From the NCBI RefSeq assembly GCF_900103285.1, contig NZ_FNGS01000011.1:1-64000 (forward strand): a stretch of 64,000 nucleotides of DNA, written 5' to 3'. The position numbers and the translations under genes were made by a program. This stretch comes from Siphonobacter aquaeclarae. Lineage in GTDB: Bacteria; Bacteroidota; Bacteroidia; Cytophagales; Spirosomataceae. The notes under the pieces are model-generated. The model had not been told where the DNA came from, searched no databases, and saw only the letters and a list, made by a program, of their open reading frames with translations. Shown here piece by piece: positions 52,357 to 60,751 of this stretch (positions are counted from its first letter, which is position 1; each line of letters starts with the position of its first letter).

Positions 52357-55300
52357 TCAGAATGAAAGTTGGAGACCGAAGGAAACCGTTTTGCGGTAGG
52401 GATATACCCGGCCGAAGGTGGCCGCCGGGCTCGACGGCGTCAGGAATCCTACTTCCGGATCGATGGGAATCGACAGGTTGTCGAATGTGAGCAGGTTTTC
52501 ACCGTTGGCATACACACGCAGCTTGGCGATGCGGATCTTCTCGGTCAGGGTTTTCGGGAAGGTATAGCCGAGGCTTACGTTCTTCAGTCGCAGGTAGGCC
52601 ATGTTCAGCAGGTACTTGCTCTGAATGAGGAAGTTCTGGGTATTGTTGGACTGACCGGTGTTGGTTGCACGCGGGTAGAACGCATTCGGATTCTGCTCGG
52701 TCCAATAGTCCATCTGGTGCTGATACATGGCATCGCTCGGGTTGAAGCCCGGGATGAAGATCGCGCCCGACGGCCACATCTGCCGGCTGCCTACCCCCTG
52801 CCAGAACATGTTGAAGTCGAAGCCTTTCCAGTCGGCGCCCAGGCGCACGCCGTATTGATAGCGGGGCGTGGTATTGCCGATAACCTTGAGGTCGCCGTGG
52901 TCGGCAAGGCTGCTGCTGCCGGTAAAGACCTGCCCGTCGCCGTTGAGGTCCTTGTACTTCACGTCACCCGGGCCATAGAAGAACCAGCCGGATTCGTGCT
53001 TGGCCTGCGACGGGATTCCGTCTTTCAGGATGTAGTGCCCGCTGGCGTCGGTAAGCAGTTTCCCGGAAGCATCCTGCTGAAAATCGTTTTTGGTGAAGAA
53101 ACGGTCGGTTTCATATCCCCAGATCTCGCCGAGCTTTTTGCCGGAGTAGTTTCCGTTGACGAGGGTTCCTTCAAACTTGGTGATCTTTTCCTGGAAATCG
53201 GAAAGCGACACGCCGAAGTTGACATTCAGGCCATTGGAGAAGCCGTGGTTGTAATCCACCGAAAGTTCCCAGCCCTCGGTCATCATCGCGCCGTAGTTCC
53301 GCTTCGGAGCCGTTGCCCCGAACGTACTCGGCAGCAGAATACCCGAGGTAATCATGTTGGACGTCTTCCGTTGGTACCAGTCGAACCCGATGTTCAACCG
53401 GTTGCTGAAGAGCCGCGCGTCAAAACCGAAGTCCAGCGTACTGATCGTCTCCCAGGTCAGGGAGCCGGGTACCAGTGCCGGCGTGTTGACGGTCAACATA
53501 TTCGTACTGCCGATCCACCAGCCGGAGTTGGAAGAAGACATCGTCGGGCGGAAGGTCGTGCTACCCACGTCCGTATTCCCGAGCGAGCCCCAGGATCCTC
53601 TCAGTTTCAGGTTGTTCAGTACCGACGACAGCGGCTTCATGAACGGTTCTTCCGAAATCACATACCCGGCAGATACCGACGGGAAGAACGCCCACTGGCT
53701 ATTGGATGGGAAAAACGACGAGCCGTCATACCGTCCGTTCAGTTCGAGCAGCCATTTGTCTTTCCAGGAGTAGTTGATCCGTCCGAAGAAACCTTTCGTC
53801 GCCCACTGACCCCGCGAACCGTCTACATACTGATCGCCGGTGGCGAGGGGCAGCTCACCCATACCCATGTCGAGCAGGTTCCGGCGTTCGGAGCTTTGGC
53901 TGTAGTAGGAGTAGGCGTCGACATCCATCCCCGCAATTACTTTCAGGGAATGCTGGTCGAAGCCCTTTTCGTACGTTCCGAAAGCCTTTACCGTATGGAG
54001 TTCATTCCAGTTGGAGCGGTATACCACGCGGTCATACGACGCGCTGGCGTATGATTCATACTTCAGGGGTACGCCGTTCCATTGGTTCCAGGCCGATACC
54101 GTTCCGCCAACGTCGCGGACATGGGTATTGGTATTGGAATAGGTATAGTTGGCGTTGAATGTCAGGTCTTTGGTGACGTGGATCGTACCGCCGACTGTCG
54201 CCCGGATGAAGTTCGACTGCGTATTGATCATATTCGCCTGCTGTACTTCGGTGACAGCAGAGCGGAAAGGCTTGCCCTGGTAGGTTCCGTACGGGTATAC
54301 CTTGTGCCAACGGTAGAGGTAGTACAACGGATCGTAGGTTGTACCGCCAAACGAGAACGGCGTTTCGAAGACACTCTTCGAGAACATGATCTTTCCGTTG
54401 ACATCCAGCCACTTGTTAACCGCCGTATTGATGCTGAAGGTACCGTTGTACCGGTCAAACTTGTCGGTTTTGTCCTTCAGAACGCCCTGTTGATTGAGGT
54501 ACCCGAGGCTCAGGTTGTAGCTCGTCTTGTCGTTGCCGCCGCTGACGCCCAGGTTGTGGTTCTGCTGCGGAGCCCATTTCTGCATGTACATCGCTTCGGC
54601 ATCCCAGGGGCGGTAGAAGTACAGGCGGCCGTCCTTGATTTCAAAGTCGCGGCCAAGCTCCATTTCGTTGCTCAGCTTCTGATTGCCGTAGGTCGATTGC
54701 CAGTCGCGGATTTTCTGGATACTCTCGTCGGTAAAGTACATTCCGACGGTTCCGAAGGTAGTAGCGGCGGGGTTCGAGCGACGTGCAGCGGCCAGCGCAT
54801 ACTCCGGTCCGGCAGCCGCATCGGCGATTTTCGGTGTGGTCGTCGGCGTACTGAACGAGTAGTTGTTGGAGTACGTAACGACGCTGCGGGCGTTTTTCTT
54901 CCCGGACTTGGTGGTGATGAGCACTACGCCCCAGGCCGCACGGCTGCCGTAGATCGATGTGGAAGCGGCATCTTTCAACACCGAAATCGACTCAATATCG
55001 TCCGGGTTGACCATCTGAAGGCTCTGGATTTCGACGTTGTCGACGAGGATCAACGGCTGCGCGCCGTTCCCGGCGTTGAGCGACCCGGTCAGACCGCGCA
55101 GGCGGATCTGGGGATTGGTGCCGAGGTCGCCGGAGGTCGTCGAGATCGTCAGACCCGGTACAGCGCCCTGAAGGGCACGACCGGCGTCCGTCACCGGCCG
55201 CGATTTCATCGTTTTGTCGATTTCGACGGTCGAAACCGCGCCGGTCAGGTTGGCGCGCTTCTGGGTACCGTAGCCGACGACAACCACTTCGTCGAGCCCT

Positions 55301-55959
55301 TTGATGTCTTCTTCGAGGATCACCTGCATGTCTACGCGGGTGCCGACGACGAGTTCATGCGGTTTGTATCCGATGAATGAAAAGGTCAATACATCAGATT
55401 CTTTAACGTCGACGAGGGTAAACTCCCCGTTCTGATCGGTCAAAGTCCCGCGTTTGGTGCCTTTCACCGTCACGCTGACGCCCGGCAGTGCGCCACCCTT
55501 GTTGTCAGATACCTTTCCTTTGATCCGGACGGCGGGCGCGGCTGTGAACGTCGGGGTTACCAGCTCTCCGTTCCGCTGAAGCTGCACCGCGGCCACAGCG
55601 GGTTCCCGTCGTTTAAAAATGACTATACTGTTATCGGTTTCACGGTAAGCGTAGGGGGTTGAGGCAAGCAGGGTATTCAAAACCTGGTCCAGACCGGCGT
55701 TGGTAAATGCTCCGGCCTGAATGCGGATCTTCCTTAGTTCGTTGTTGTTGTAGGTGAAATCAATGTGGCTGGCTTTCCGGATTTTCTCCACTGCCTTTTC
55801 AAGGGTGGCATCCCCTATTTCCAGCGTCACTTTCCTGTTGGTCAGGCGTTGGCTGTATCCGTTTTCGGCGAGCAGGCTCCCCGCGGCGGTCAACAGCATC
55901 CCAAACGCAATCATTCCAACCCTCATGAGTCTGAATAGTTTTGTACTGTTTTTTCTCAT
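52357..55959 (-). CDS. SusC/RagA-family TonB-dependent receptor with STN signalling domain
   Basis: An outer-membrane TonB-dependent transporter of about 1,200 residues. After the signal peptide come an STN domain (about 40-115), a carboxypeptidase-like regulatory domain (about 145-230, GKVSDNKGGALPGVSVTVKGT), a plug with VVVVGYGTQKRANLTGAVS, and the barrel. The STN domain indicates transenvelope signalling to a FecR-type anti-sigma factor, and the FecR/ECF pair is directly upstream. ATG 55959 was preferred to 55971, which adds only four residues. Confidence 0.96.
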   Translation of the reverse strand: MRKNSTKLFRLMRVGMIAFGMLLTAAGSLLAENGYSQRLTNRKVTLEIGDATLEKAVEKIRKASHIDFTYNNNELRKIRIQAGAFTNAGLDQVLNTLLASTPYAYRETDNSIVIFKRREPAVAAVQLQRNGELVTPTFTAAPAVRIKGKVSDNKGGALPGVSVTVKGTKRGTLTDQNGEFTLVDVKESDVLTFSFIGYKPHELVVGTRVDMQVILEEDIKGLDEVVVVGYGTQKRANLTGAVSTVEIDKTMKSRPVTDAGRALQGAVPGLTISTTSGDLGTNPQIRLRGLTGSLNAGNGAQPLILVDNVEIQSLQMVNPDDIESISVLKDAASTSIYGSRAAWGVVLITTKSGKKNARSVVTYSNNYSFSTPTTTPKIADAAAGPEYALAAARRSNPAATTFGTVGMYFTDESIQKIRDWQSTYGNQKLSNEMELGRDFEIKDGRLYFYRPWDAEAMYMQKWAPQQNHNLGVSGGNDKTSYNLSLGYLNQQGVLKDKTDKFDRYNGTFSINTAVNKWLDVNGKIMFSKSVFETPFSFGGTTYDPLYYLYRWHKVYPYGTYQGKPFRSAVTEVQQANMINTQSNFIRATVGGTIHVTKDLTFNANYTYSNTNTHVRDVGGTVSAWNQWNGVPLKYESYASASYDRVVYRSNWNELHTVKAFGTYEKGFDQHSLKVIAGMDVDAYSYYSQSSERRNLLDMGMGELPLATGDQYVDGSRGQWATKGFFGRINYSWKDKWLLELNGRYDGSSFFPSNSQWAFFPSVSAGYVISEEPFMKPLSSVLNNLKLRGSWGSLGNTDVGSTTFRPTMSSSNSGWWIGSTNMLTVNTPALVPGSLTWETISTLDFGFDARLFSNRLNIGFDWYQRKTSNMITSGILLPSTFGATAPKRNYGAMMTEGWELSVDYNHGFSNGLNVNFGVSLSDFQEKITKFEGTLVNGNYSGKKLGEIWGYETDRFFTKNDFQQDASGKLLTDASGHYILKDGIPSQAKHESGWFFYGPGDVKYKDLNGDGQVFTGSSSLADHGDLKVIGNTTPRYQYGVRLGADWKGFDFNMFWQGVGSRQMWPSGAIFIPGFNPSDAMYQHQMDYWTEQNPNAFYPRATNTGQSNNTQNFLIQSKYLLNMAYLRLKNVSLGYTFPKTLTEKIRIAKLRVYANGENLLTFDNLSIPIDPEVGFLTPSSPAATFGRVYPYRKTVSFGLQLSF

Positions 55960-55971
55960 ACATTTAAGCAT

Positions 55972-55992
55972 GTTTAATAGGGTTTATTAAAC
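55972..55992. promoter_or_regulatory. Short palindrome upstream of the SusC-like gene
   Basis: GTTTAATA (55972-55979) and TATTAAAC (55985-55992) form perfect arms with five bases between, 13 bases before the chosen start codon. An operator or a 5'-leader hairpin are both possible. Confidence 0.4.
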
Positions 55993-56093
55993 ACAGCAGT
56001 GCCTCCGAGTCCGCTGATCGCCAAATCGTGAACCGGAAAATGCTGCGTACTTTTTGGGGACTGTGCCTGGTTCGAGCAGGCATGGTCCTTTTT

Positions 56094-56170
56094 CGTTTTC
56101 GGTTTTCTGTTTCGGGTTTTCAGTTGATCCGCTCGACAAACAGAAAACCGTCAACTGAAAACTGAAAACC
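56094..56170. repeat. Word-shuffled inverted repeat of the 'AAAACCG' family
   Basis: CGGTTTTCTGTTT pairs with AAACAGAAAACCG and GGTTTTCAGTTGA with TCAACTGAAAACT, but the two pairs are in permuted order, so the arms pair only in blocks. It lies between the FecR-like gene and the SusC-like gene, both on the minus strand. Confidence 0.75.
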
Positions 56171-56176
56171 GGGTTT

Positions 56177-57046
56177 TCAATGGCACCCCGTGCCCGAAAT
56201 ACTCACCTCCTTTCCCTGAATGTGGTAGTTAATTCCCTGAATATCCCGCAGCAGGTCCAGCACCTCGGTCAATGACTGGTGGGTGTTGAAGACGAGGCTG
56301 CTTTCGCACCGGCTGAAGGTCTCCCGGTCAAAAACAAGCGTTACATCGTAGGCTTTTCCGATCGCCAGGGCGATGTCTTCGAAGCTGACAGACCGGAGTA
56401 CCACGTTTCCCGATTGCCACTGCACGGTTTCCTCCGCTTCCACGCGGGTTTCCACCGTTTTCCGGTCGGTCTTGGAATAGGTAATTTCCTGGTCCTTTCC
56501 GAGGATGGCGAGGGGTTTGTTGCCTTCGCGGACGGCCACTTTCCCGGACACCACCGATACCCGGATATTGGAAAGCTCACGGTAGGCTTTCACCCGGAAC
56601 GTAGTACCGAGTACGCGGGTCTGAATGACGCCGGCGTGTACCACAAACGGCGCCGTTGTATCATGGCGGACCTTGAAAAAGGCTTCGCCGTCTTCCAGAA
56701 ATACTTCTCTGTTTTGCCGGAAATCCTCCCCATAAGTAAGCCGGGTAGCGGCATTGAGCCATACTTCCGAGCTGTCCGGGAGAATGATATGGCGTACCTG
56801 TCCGGCAGGTACTGCAACGGTCTCAGCCGTCGCCGGGCGGCGGCTCAGCAGCCAGGTCGCCCCCACTCCGCCGGCTACCAGCGCCAGCGACGCAGCCACC
56901 AGCGCCGGCCGGAAACGCCGGACCTTCTTCTCCCGAAACCCCAGTGTGTCATGTATCCGGCCCAGAATTTCCCTGCGCACACCGTCGGGCGGCGTATGGC
57001 CGGGTTCTTCCAGTCCGAATTTTTTATAGAGATCTTTTTTGTCCAT
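56177..57046 (-). CDS. FecR-family anti-sigma factor
   Basis: A 289-residue inner-membrane protein. A short cytoplasmic N-terminal domain binds the sigma factor; one membrane segment lies at about 48-66 (PALVAASLALVAGGVGATWLL). The periplasmic FecR domain follows (RHIILPDSSEVWLNAATRLTYGEDF and GEAFFKVRHDTTAPFVVHAG), and a C-terminal DUF4974-type domain ends the protein (SFEDIALAIGKAYDVTLVFD). It would pass the signal from the STN domain of the SusC protein to the sigma factor encoded just upstream. Confidence 0.94.
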   Translation of the reverse strand: MDKKDLYKKFGLEEPGHTPPDGVRREILGRIHDTLGFREKKVRRFRPALVAASLALVAGGVGATWLLSRRPATAETVAVPAGQVRHIILPDSSEVWLNAATRLTYGEDFRQNREVFLEDGEAFFKVRHDTTAPFVVHAGVIQTRVLGTTFRVKAYRELSNIRVSVVSGKVAVREGNKPLAILGKDQEITYSKTDRKTVETRVEAEETVQWQSGNVVLRSVSFEDIALAIGKAYDVTLVFDRETFSRCESSLVFNTHQSLTEVLDLLRDIQGINYHIQGKEVSISGTGCH

Positions 57047-57169
57047 TCAGCGGCCATCAGCCCTTTTCAGGGGCATTTGGTATCATGACGGATAAGGTCT
57101 GATCCGGTACCAGACGCCTACGCACTTTTTTCGAAAAAAAATCAGAGAAAGGAGGTAAGTATTTAGTAA

Positions 57170-57751
57170 TCAATAGATACCGGCACAAAAAAGAAGCGCC
57201 AGGCTATGCAGGTACAGCTCTTTGGCGCGCAGGCGCTCCAGGGCGTTGTGGATCTGGTTCTTAACCGTCTGGGGGGAAAGCGAAAGCTGATCGGCGATTT
57301 CCTGAGCGGAAAGCTGTTCGTCGCGGCTCAGCAGGAAAATCTGCCGCATCGCTGCCGGCAGGTTGTCGATCTCGGTCATCAGCCGGGATTCCAGCTCCTG
57401 GTAGGCGATGACATCGTAGGCGCTTTCGGAGGTTTGCTCCAGTTCGCGCAGGAGTGCCTCCTGCATGCGGGTATGTACGGCGCGGCGGCGCACGATATCG
57501 ATGAAACGGTTGCTGAGCGTTGTGTACAGGTACCCGGCGAAGGACGTATGAATGACCAGCGTATGCCGGCGGTACCAGATGTCAACAAACACATCGTGGA
57601 CCAGATCCTTGGCCTGCTCGTGGTCTTCCAGCTTCCGGACAGCGATGGTATAAACAGCGTCCCAGTACCGGAGGTACAACTCGTCAAAAGCCACGCGGTC
57701 GTCGTGAACTTTCAAGCGGTCGAGTAGCGCTATGTCCGAAAGCTGTTTCAA
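57170..57751 (-). CDS. ECF-type RNA polymerase sigma factor
   Basis: A sigma-70 family extracytoplasmic-function factor. Region 2 has AFDELYLRYWDAVYTIAVRKL and DLVHDVFVDIWYRR; region 4 has LPAAMRQIFLLSRDEQLSAQEIADQLSLSPQTVKNQIHNAL. The start is uncertain: TTG 57751 (MKQLSDIALLDRLK) fits the family start, while the in-frame TTG at 57820 lies next to a -7-like CACTTTTG (complement of 57822-57829). It probably directs transcription of the SusC/SusD genes downstream. Confidence 0.92.
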   Translation of the reverse strand: MKQLSDIALLDRLKVHDDRVAFDELYLRYWDAVYTIAVRKLEDHEQAKDLVHDVFVDIWYRRHTLVIHTSFAGYLYTTLSNRFIDIVRRRAVHTRMQEALLRELEQTSESAYDVIAYQELESRLMTEIDNLPAAMRQIFLLSRDEQLSAQEIADQLSLSPQTVKNQIHNALERLRAKELYLHSLALLFCAGIY

Positions 57752-57893
57752 AGAAGTATCGTGCTGGTATGCGGGCCCGTTGGGATACGCTAACTTAGAG
57801 AAGACTACGTGTATTTGCAAACAAAAGTGGCAACATCCCGAAAATATACGACATAATTCCTATGCTCATTTCGACAAAAACCTAATAAAAAAC

Positions 57894-57923
57894 TGAAAAA
57901 CAGCCGTTTTCCCGACTGTTTTT
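57894..57923 (-). terminator. Weak terminator of the DUF1080 gene
   Basis: AAAAACAG and CTGTTTTT pair around an 11-14-base loop, in an A/T-rich setting just past the stop of the minus-strand gene at 57959. Confidence 0.5.
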
Positions 57924-57958
57924 CGTTTTTAAAAAATGCAGAAAGTTGCAAAAACCGG

Positions 57959-58756
57959 CTATTTCTTGCTGGAAAGGTCCATGATCTCCACTTTGCGGAA
58001 ATCGATGGGCTGTCCTTCGCTTTGAAGCGCGATAAAACCTTCTTTCAGGATCTTGCCGTCGATCTTCTGAGCGGGATCAAAGCGGTTGGCCACGCCTCCG
58101 CCGATCTGCGGCTTGGCGTATTCCAGTACCTTTTCTCCGTTGATGATGTGCGTCACGAGGGAGTCGCCCAGCACGATCAGCTCCGCCCGGACCCACTCAT
58201 CCTTTCCATATGTTTTGGATTTGGAATCGATGCAATGGCGGGTATCCAGCTTGCCTTCGTATACGATGTTGGTACCCGGGGAGCACATATTGCCGGTGGG
58301 TCGGGGTTTCCCGTCGCCCAGACCGGCCAGGAACTGCATCTCCACCGAGATCGGCCAGTCCTGCTCCTTCGGCATTGTCCGCGGATCCTGGGAATGGAAC
58401 ATAAGGCCGCTGTTCAGAATCGTGTACGACGGAGCATCCTTCCGCCATTCCCCCGTAAACCGGTATTCGACTACCAGGTGATAGTGCGAAAACGGCGTTT
58501 TGTAATACAGGTGTCCATAGCGTTCGTTGAATTTATCATACTGATCGTAGCGTACTTTGATCATACCGTCTTCCACCCGGAAGGTCTGCCCGTAGTTGTC
58601 GTTTACGTCGTGGTGGTGAATTTTGACGATCCAGTCATTGATATCCTTTCCGTTGAAAAGCGATACCCATTTCCCCTTCGGGATTTGTGCGGAAACAGAC
58701 TGAAAACCAAGGCAAAAGGCAAGCAAAACGCCAATCCGGCGAGAAGAGAGCGACAT
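57959..58756 (-). CDS. Exported DUF1080 (3-keto-disaccharide hydrolase-like) protein
   Basis: A 265-residue protein with a signal peptide (start MSLSSRRIGVLLAFCLGFQSVSAQ). The DUF1080 lectin-like jelly roll shows WVSLFNGKDINDWIVKIHHHDVND, YGHLYYKTPFSHYHLVVEYRF and SGLMFHSQDP. The pattern continues to a C-terminal EGFIALQSEGQPIDFRKVEIMDL. Characterised members cleave 3-keto-glycosides, but many are untested. It lies next to the SusCD locus on the same strand, with about 200 bp between it and the sigma gene, so a functional link is possible but not shown. Confidence 0.88.
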   Translation of the reverse strand: MSLSSRRIGVLLAFCLGFQSVSAQIPKGKWVSLFNGKDINDWIVKIHHHDVNDNYGQTFRVEDGMIKVRYDQYDKFNERYGHLYYKTPFSHYHLVVEYRFTGEWRKDAPSYTILNSGLMFHSQDPRTMPKEQDWPISVEMQFLAGLGDGKPRPTGNMCSPGTNIVYEGKLDTRHCIDSKSKTYGKDEWVRAELIVLGDSLVTHIINGEKVLEYAKPQIGGGVANRFDPAQKIDGKILKEGFIALQSEGQPIDFRKVEIMDLSSKK

Positions 58757-58864
58757 AGGAGTTAGCGAGGTTTGGAAACGAAAGCGGAAAGGTAAGACCT
58801 CGCTGCCAATTTTCCAGCCTTTCGCCGGCGCCCCTCCGAACGAAACGCTCATTTCCCGAAAGAC

Positions 58865-58896
58865 TTGGCACAGATCGAACATTCCCTTTATTTTTG
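58865..58896 (+). promoter_or_regulatory. Promoter of the aldo/keto reductase
   Basis: TTG (58865-58867), 21-base spacer, TATTTTTG (58889-58896): an exact fit to the Bacteroidota consensus, placing the start of transcription near 58903. Confidence 0.78.
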
Positions 58897-58900
58897 AGCA

Positions 58901-58918
58901 GAAACCACTGGTGGTTTC
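58901..58918. promoter_or_regulatory. Palindrome at the transcription start of the aldo/keto reductase
   Basis: GAAACCAC-TG-GTGGTTTC: perfect eight-base arms with a two-base centre. It covers the predicted start of transcription, a classic repressor operator position, and sits in the divergent gap to the DUF1080 gene. Confidence 0.55.
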
Positions 58919-58942
58919 GCGTCACCGATATCAATCTGTCTC

Positions 58943-59818
58943 ATGCAAAAGGTATATTTAAGTGATTCCGGTCCGAAGGTGTCGGAAGCGATTTACGGAT
59001 TCTGGCGTTGGGAAGACAAGGGAACAGACACCCTGAAGACAATGGACCGCGTCGTCAGCCTTTGCCTTGAGCTGGGAGTCAACACGTTCGACCACGCCGA
59101 CAGCTACGGCAATTTTACAATCGAAGAATCCTTCGGGAAAGTCATTCAGCAGAAATCCATCCGGCGGGAAGACCTTGTGCTGTTCAGCAAATGCGGCATC
59201 CGCCGGTCACCCTCCGGTGTGACCTATTTTGACAATTCCCGCGAGCATATCCTCCAAAGCGTCGAAAGCTCGCTGCGGAAGCTGAAGACCGATTACCTTG
59301 ATATTTTCCTCCTCCATCACCTCGATATGCTGAGTAATCCGGAAGAAACCTCCCGGACGCTCTCCGAACTCGTCAGTTCCGGCAAAGTCAAGCACCTGGG
59401 GGTCTGTAACTTCTCGGTATTCCAGCACCAGCTGCTCGAATCGCACCTGCGCCGGCCGATCGTTACAAACCACATCGAACTCAGCCTCGACAATACCTCC
59501 GCGATTGAAGACGGCCGTCTGGATTTTATCAAGCAGCGTTTCAGCAAACCGCTGGTCTGGGCGCCGCTGGCCGGTGGAAAAATCCTCAACGGTACCGACC
59601 CGAAGTCGGCCATTCTCCGGGCCCGCCTCGAAGAAATCGGCCGGAAACACGACGCAAATGTTGAGCAGGTGGCCGTTGCCTGGCTCTTCCAGCTGGGAGC
59701 GCTGCCGCTGATCGGCTCACTTTCCGAAGACCGCATCCGCAACGCCGTCACCGCCGCCACGATCCGCCTCTCGCAGGAAGACTGGTATGAGTTGTATGAG
59801 TTGGCGCTTTTGAAGTAG
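58943..59818 (+). CDS. Aldo/keto reductase
   Basis: A 291-residue NADPH-dependent oxidoreductase of the AKR TIM-barrel type. The tetrad region is NTFDHADSYGNFTIEESFGKVI (Asp, Tyr) with FSKCG (Lys) and LLHHLDM (His). VKHLGVCNFSVFQHQLLESHL and LPLIGSLSEDRIRNAV are further family marks, close to E. coli YdhF. The substrate is unknown. Expression is likely set by the promoter and palindrome just upstream. Confidence 0.93.
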   Translation: MQKVYLSDSGPKVSEAIYGFWRWEDKGTDTLKTMDRVVSLCLELGVNTFDHADSYGNFTIEESFGKVIQQKSIRREDLVLFSKCGIRRSPSGVTYFDNSREHILQSVESSLRKLKTDYLDIFLLHHLDMLSNPEETSRTLSELVSSGKVKHLGVCNFSVFQHQLLESHLRRPIVTNHIELSLDNTSAIEDGRLDFIKQRFSKPLVWAPLAGGKILNGTDPKSAILRARLEEIGRKHDANVEQVAVAWLFQLGALPLIGSLSEDRIRNAVTAATIRLSQEDWYELYELALLK

Positions 59819-59839
59819 CAGGGGGCAAGGGTTTTGGGG

Positions 59840-59920
59840 GCTATAAGCTTTATGCCGTAAGCTATAAGCTGTGTAATCCCGACCTTCTCTCGCGTTGCCT
59901 GAAGCTTAGAGCATATAGCC
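59840..59920. repeat. GCTATAAGC word repeat
   Basis: GCTATAAGC occurs twice here, with variants GCCGTAAGC, GAAGCTTAGAGC and GCATATAGCC. The vocabulary matches the repeats at 12662 and 17714. It lies next to a strong terminator between convergent genes. Confidence 0.75.
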
Positions 59921-59957
59921 TAAAAATGCCCGCCTCGTAAGGAGGCGGGCATTTTTA
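59921..59957. terminator. 16-bp perfect hairpin, bidirectional terminator
   Basis: TAAAAATGCCCGCCTC (59921-59936) pairs with GAGGCGGGCATTTTTA (59942-59957), five-base loop. It sits between the convergent aldo/keto reductase and isochorismatase-like genes. Confidence 0.95.
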
Positions 59958-59966
59958 GTATGGAAC

Positions 59967-60062
59967 TACAGCGCCGGATGGTTTCGATGGGGTTCTACCA
60001 CCGCTTGGGAGACGCTTGTTCATATGACGCGCTACCCCATGCCCCATGCCCCATGCCCCATG
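59967..60062. repeat. Degenerate REP arm and CCCATGC tandem array
   Basis: GGTTTCGATGGGGTTCTACC is a mutated version of the arm in 47677-47978. It is followed by four copies of CCCATGC at about 60031-60061, which mirror the GGGCATGGGG word of the same element. The array runs up to the stop of the next gene. Confidence 0.7.
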
Positions 60063-60063
60063 C

Positions 60064-60702
60064 TCACTCATACCCCTTCCCCACCAGCTCCACTTCTTCC
60101 CCGATGGTATCGAGGAAGGCGGTGTGGGTCATGGGCTGGCTGAACATCGGGAAGTCTTTCGCCAGGGCATTGTCGTGCTCTTCCTGGCTGAGCGTGGCGC
60201 AGCAGTCAGTCAGGGTGATGACGTTATAGCCTTTTTCGTAGGCCGTCCGCATCGTCGACTCCACGCAGCAGTTAGTCAGAAAGCCACCGAGCGCGATATT
60301 CTGAAAACCACGGCTCCGGAGTACAAAATCAAGGTTGGTACTGGCGAACCCGCACAAACCGCGCTTGCCCTCGATGATGAGGTCATCCGCATGCGGTTTG
60401 AGGTCGCTGACGATTTCCGCACCCCAGGTGTTTTTCTTGAAGGCGCCGTTGTCCTTCACTCCCTTGAGAATACCGTAGGGATTGGGCGTCAGTTCGTGGT
60501 AGTCCGACGTAAATGAGATCGGCACGTGGACGATCGTCACGCCCGCCTCCCGGGCTTTCCTGACCGTTTCCACGGTGTTGGCGAGCATGTTGGTCGCATC
60601 CATTACTCCCTTCACGCCGCCATGAAATACGCCGCCTTCGGTGGTGAAATCATTCTGGAATTCAATGAGGACGAGGGCCGTCCGTTCCGGTGCTAACTTC
60701 AT
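60064..60702 (-). CDS. Isochorismatase-like cysteine hydrolase
   Basis: A 212-residue hydrolase of the isochorismatase/nicotinamidase superfamily. The triad is D18 (EFQNDF), K113 (IIEGKRGLCGF) and C146 (TNCCVESTMRTA). The residues C145 and C146 are adjacent; C146 aligns with the nucleophile. It might act on an amide or N-carbamoyl compound, or as isochorismatase; no aromatic biosynthesis gene is near. It follows the ROK gene by about 50 bp, same strand, so the two may be cotranscribed. Confidence 0.9.
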   Translation of the reverse strand: MKLAPERTALVLIEFQNDFTTEGGVFHGGVKGVMDATNMLANTVETVRKAREAGVTIVHVPISFTSDYHELTPNPYGILKGVKDNGAFKKNTWGAEIVSDLKPHADDLIIEGKRGLCGFASTNLDFVLRSRGFQNIALGGFLTNCCVESTMRTAYEKGYNVITLTDCCATLSQEEHDNALAKDFPMFSQPMTHTAFLDTIGEEVELVGKGYE

Positions 60703-60751
60703 TGTTGTTCAGGGTTAAAAATGGTCAGATAAAAGGCCCGGGATCCGTCGC

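Noticed and set aside
52369-55380. Two long plus-strand frames (561 and 432 codons) antisense to the SusC-like gene
   Set aside because: They are shadows of the receptor gene with biased composition and no motifs.
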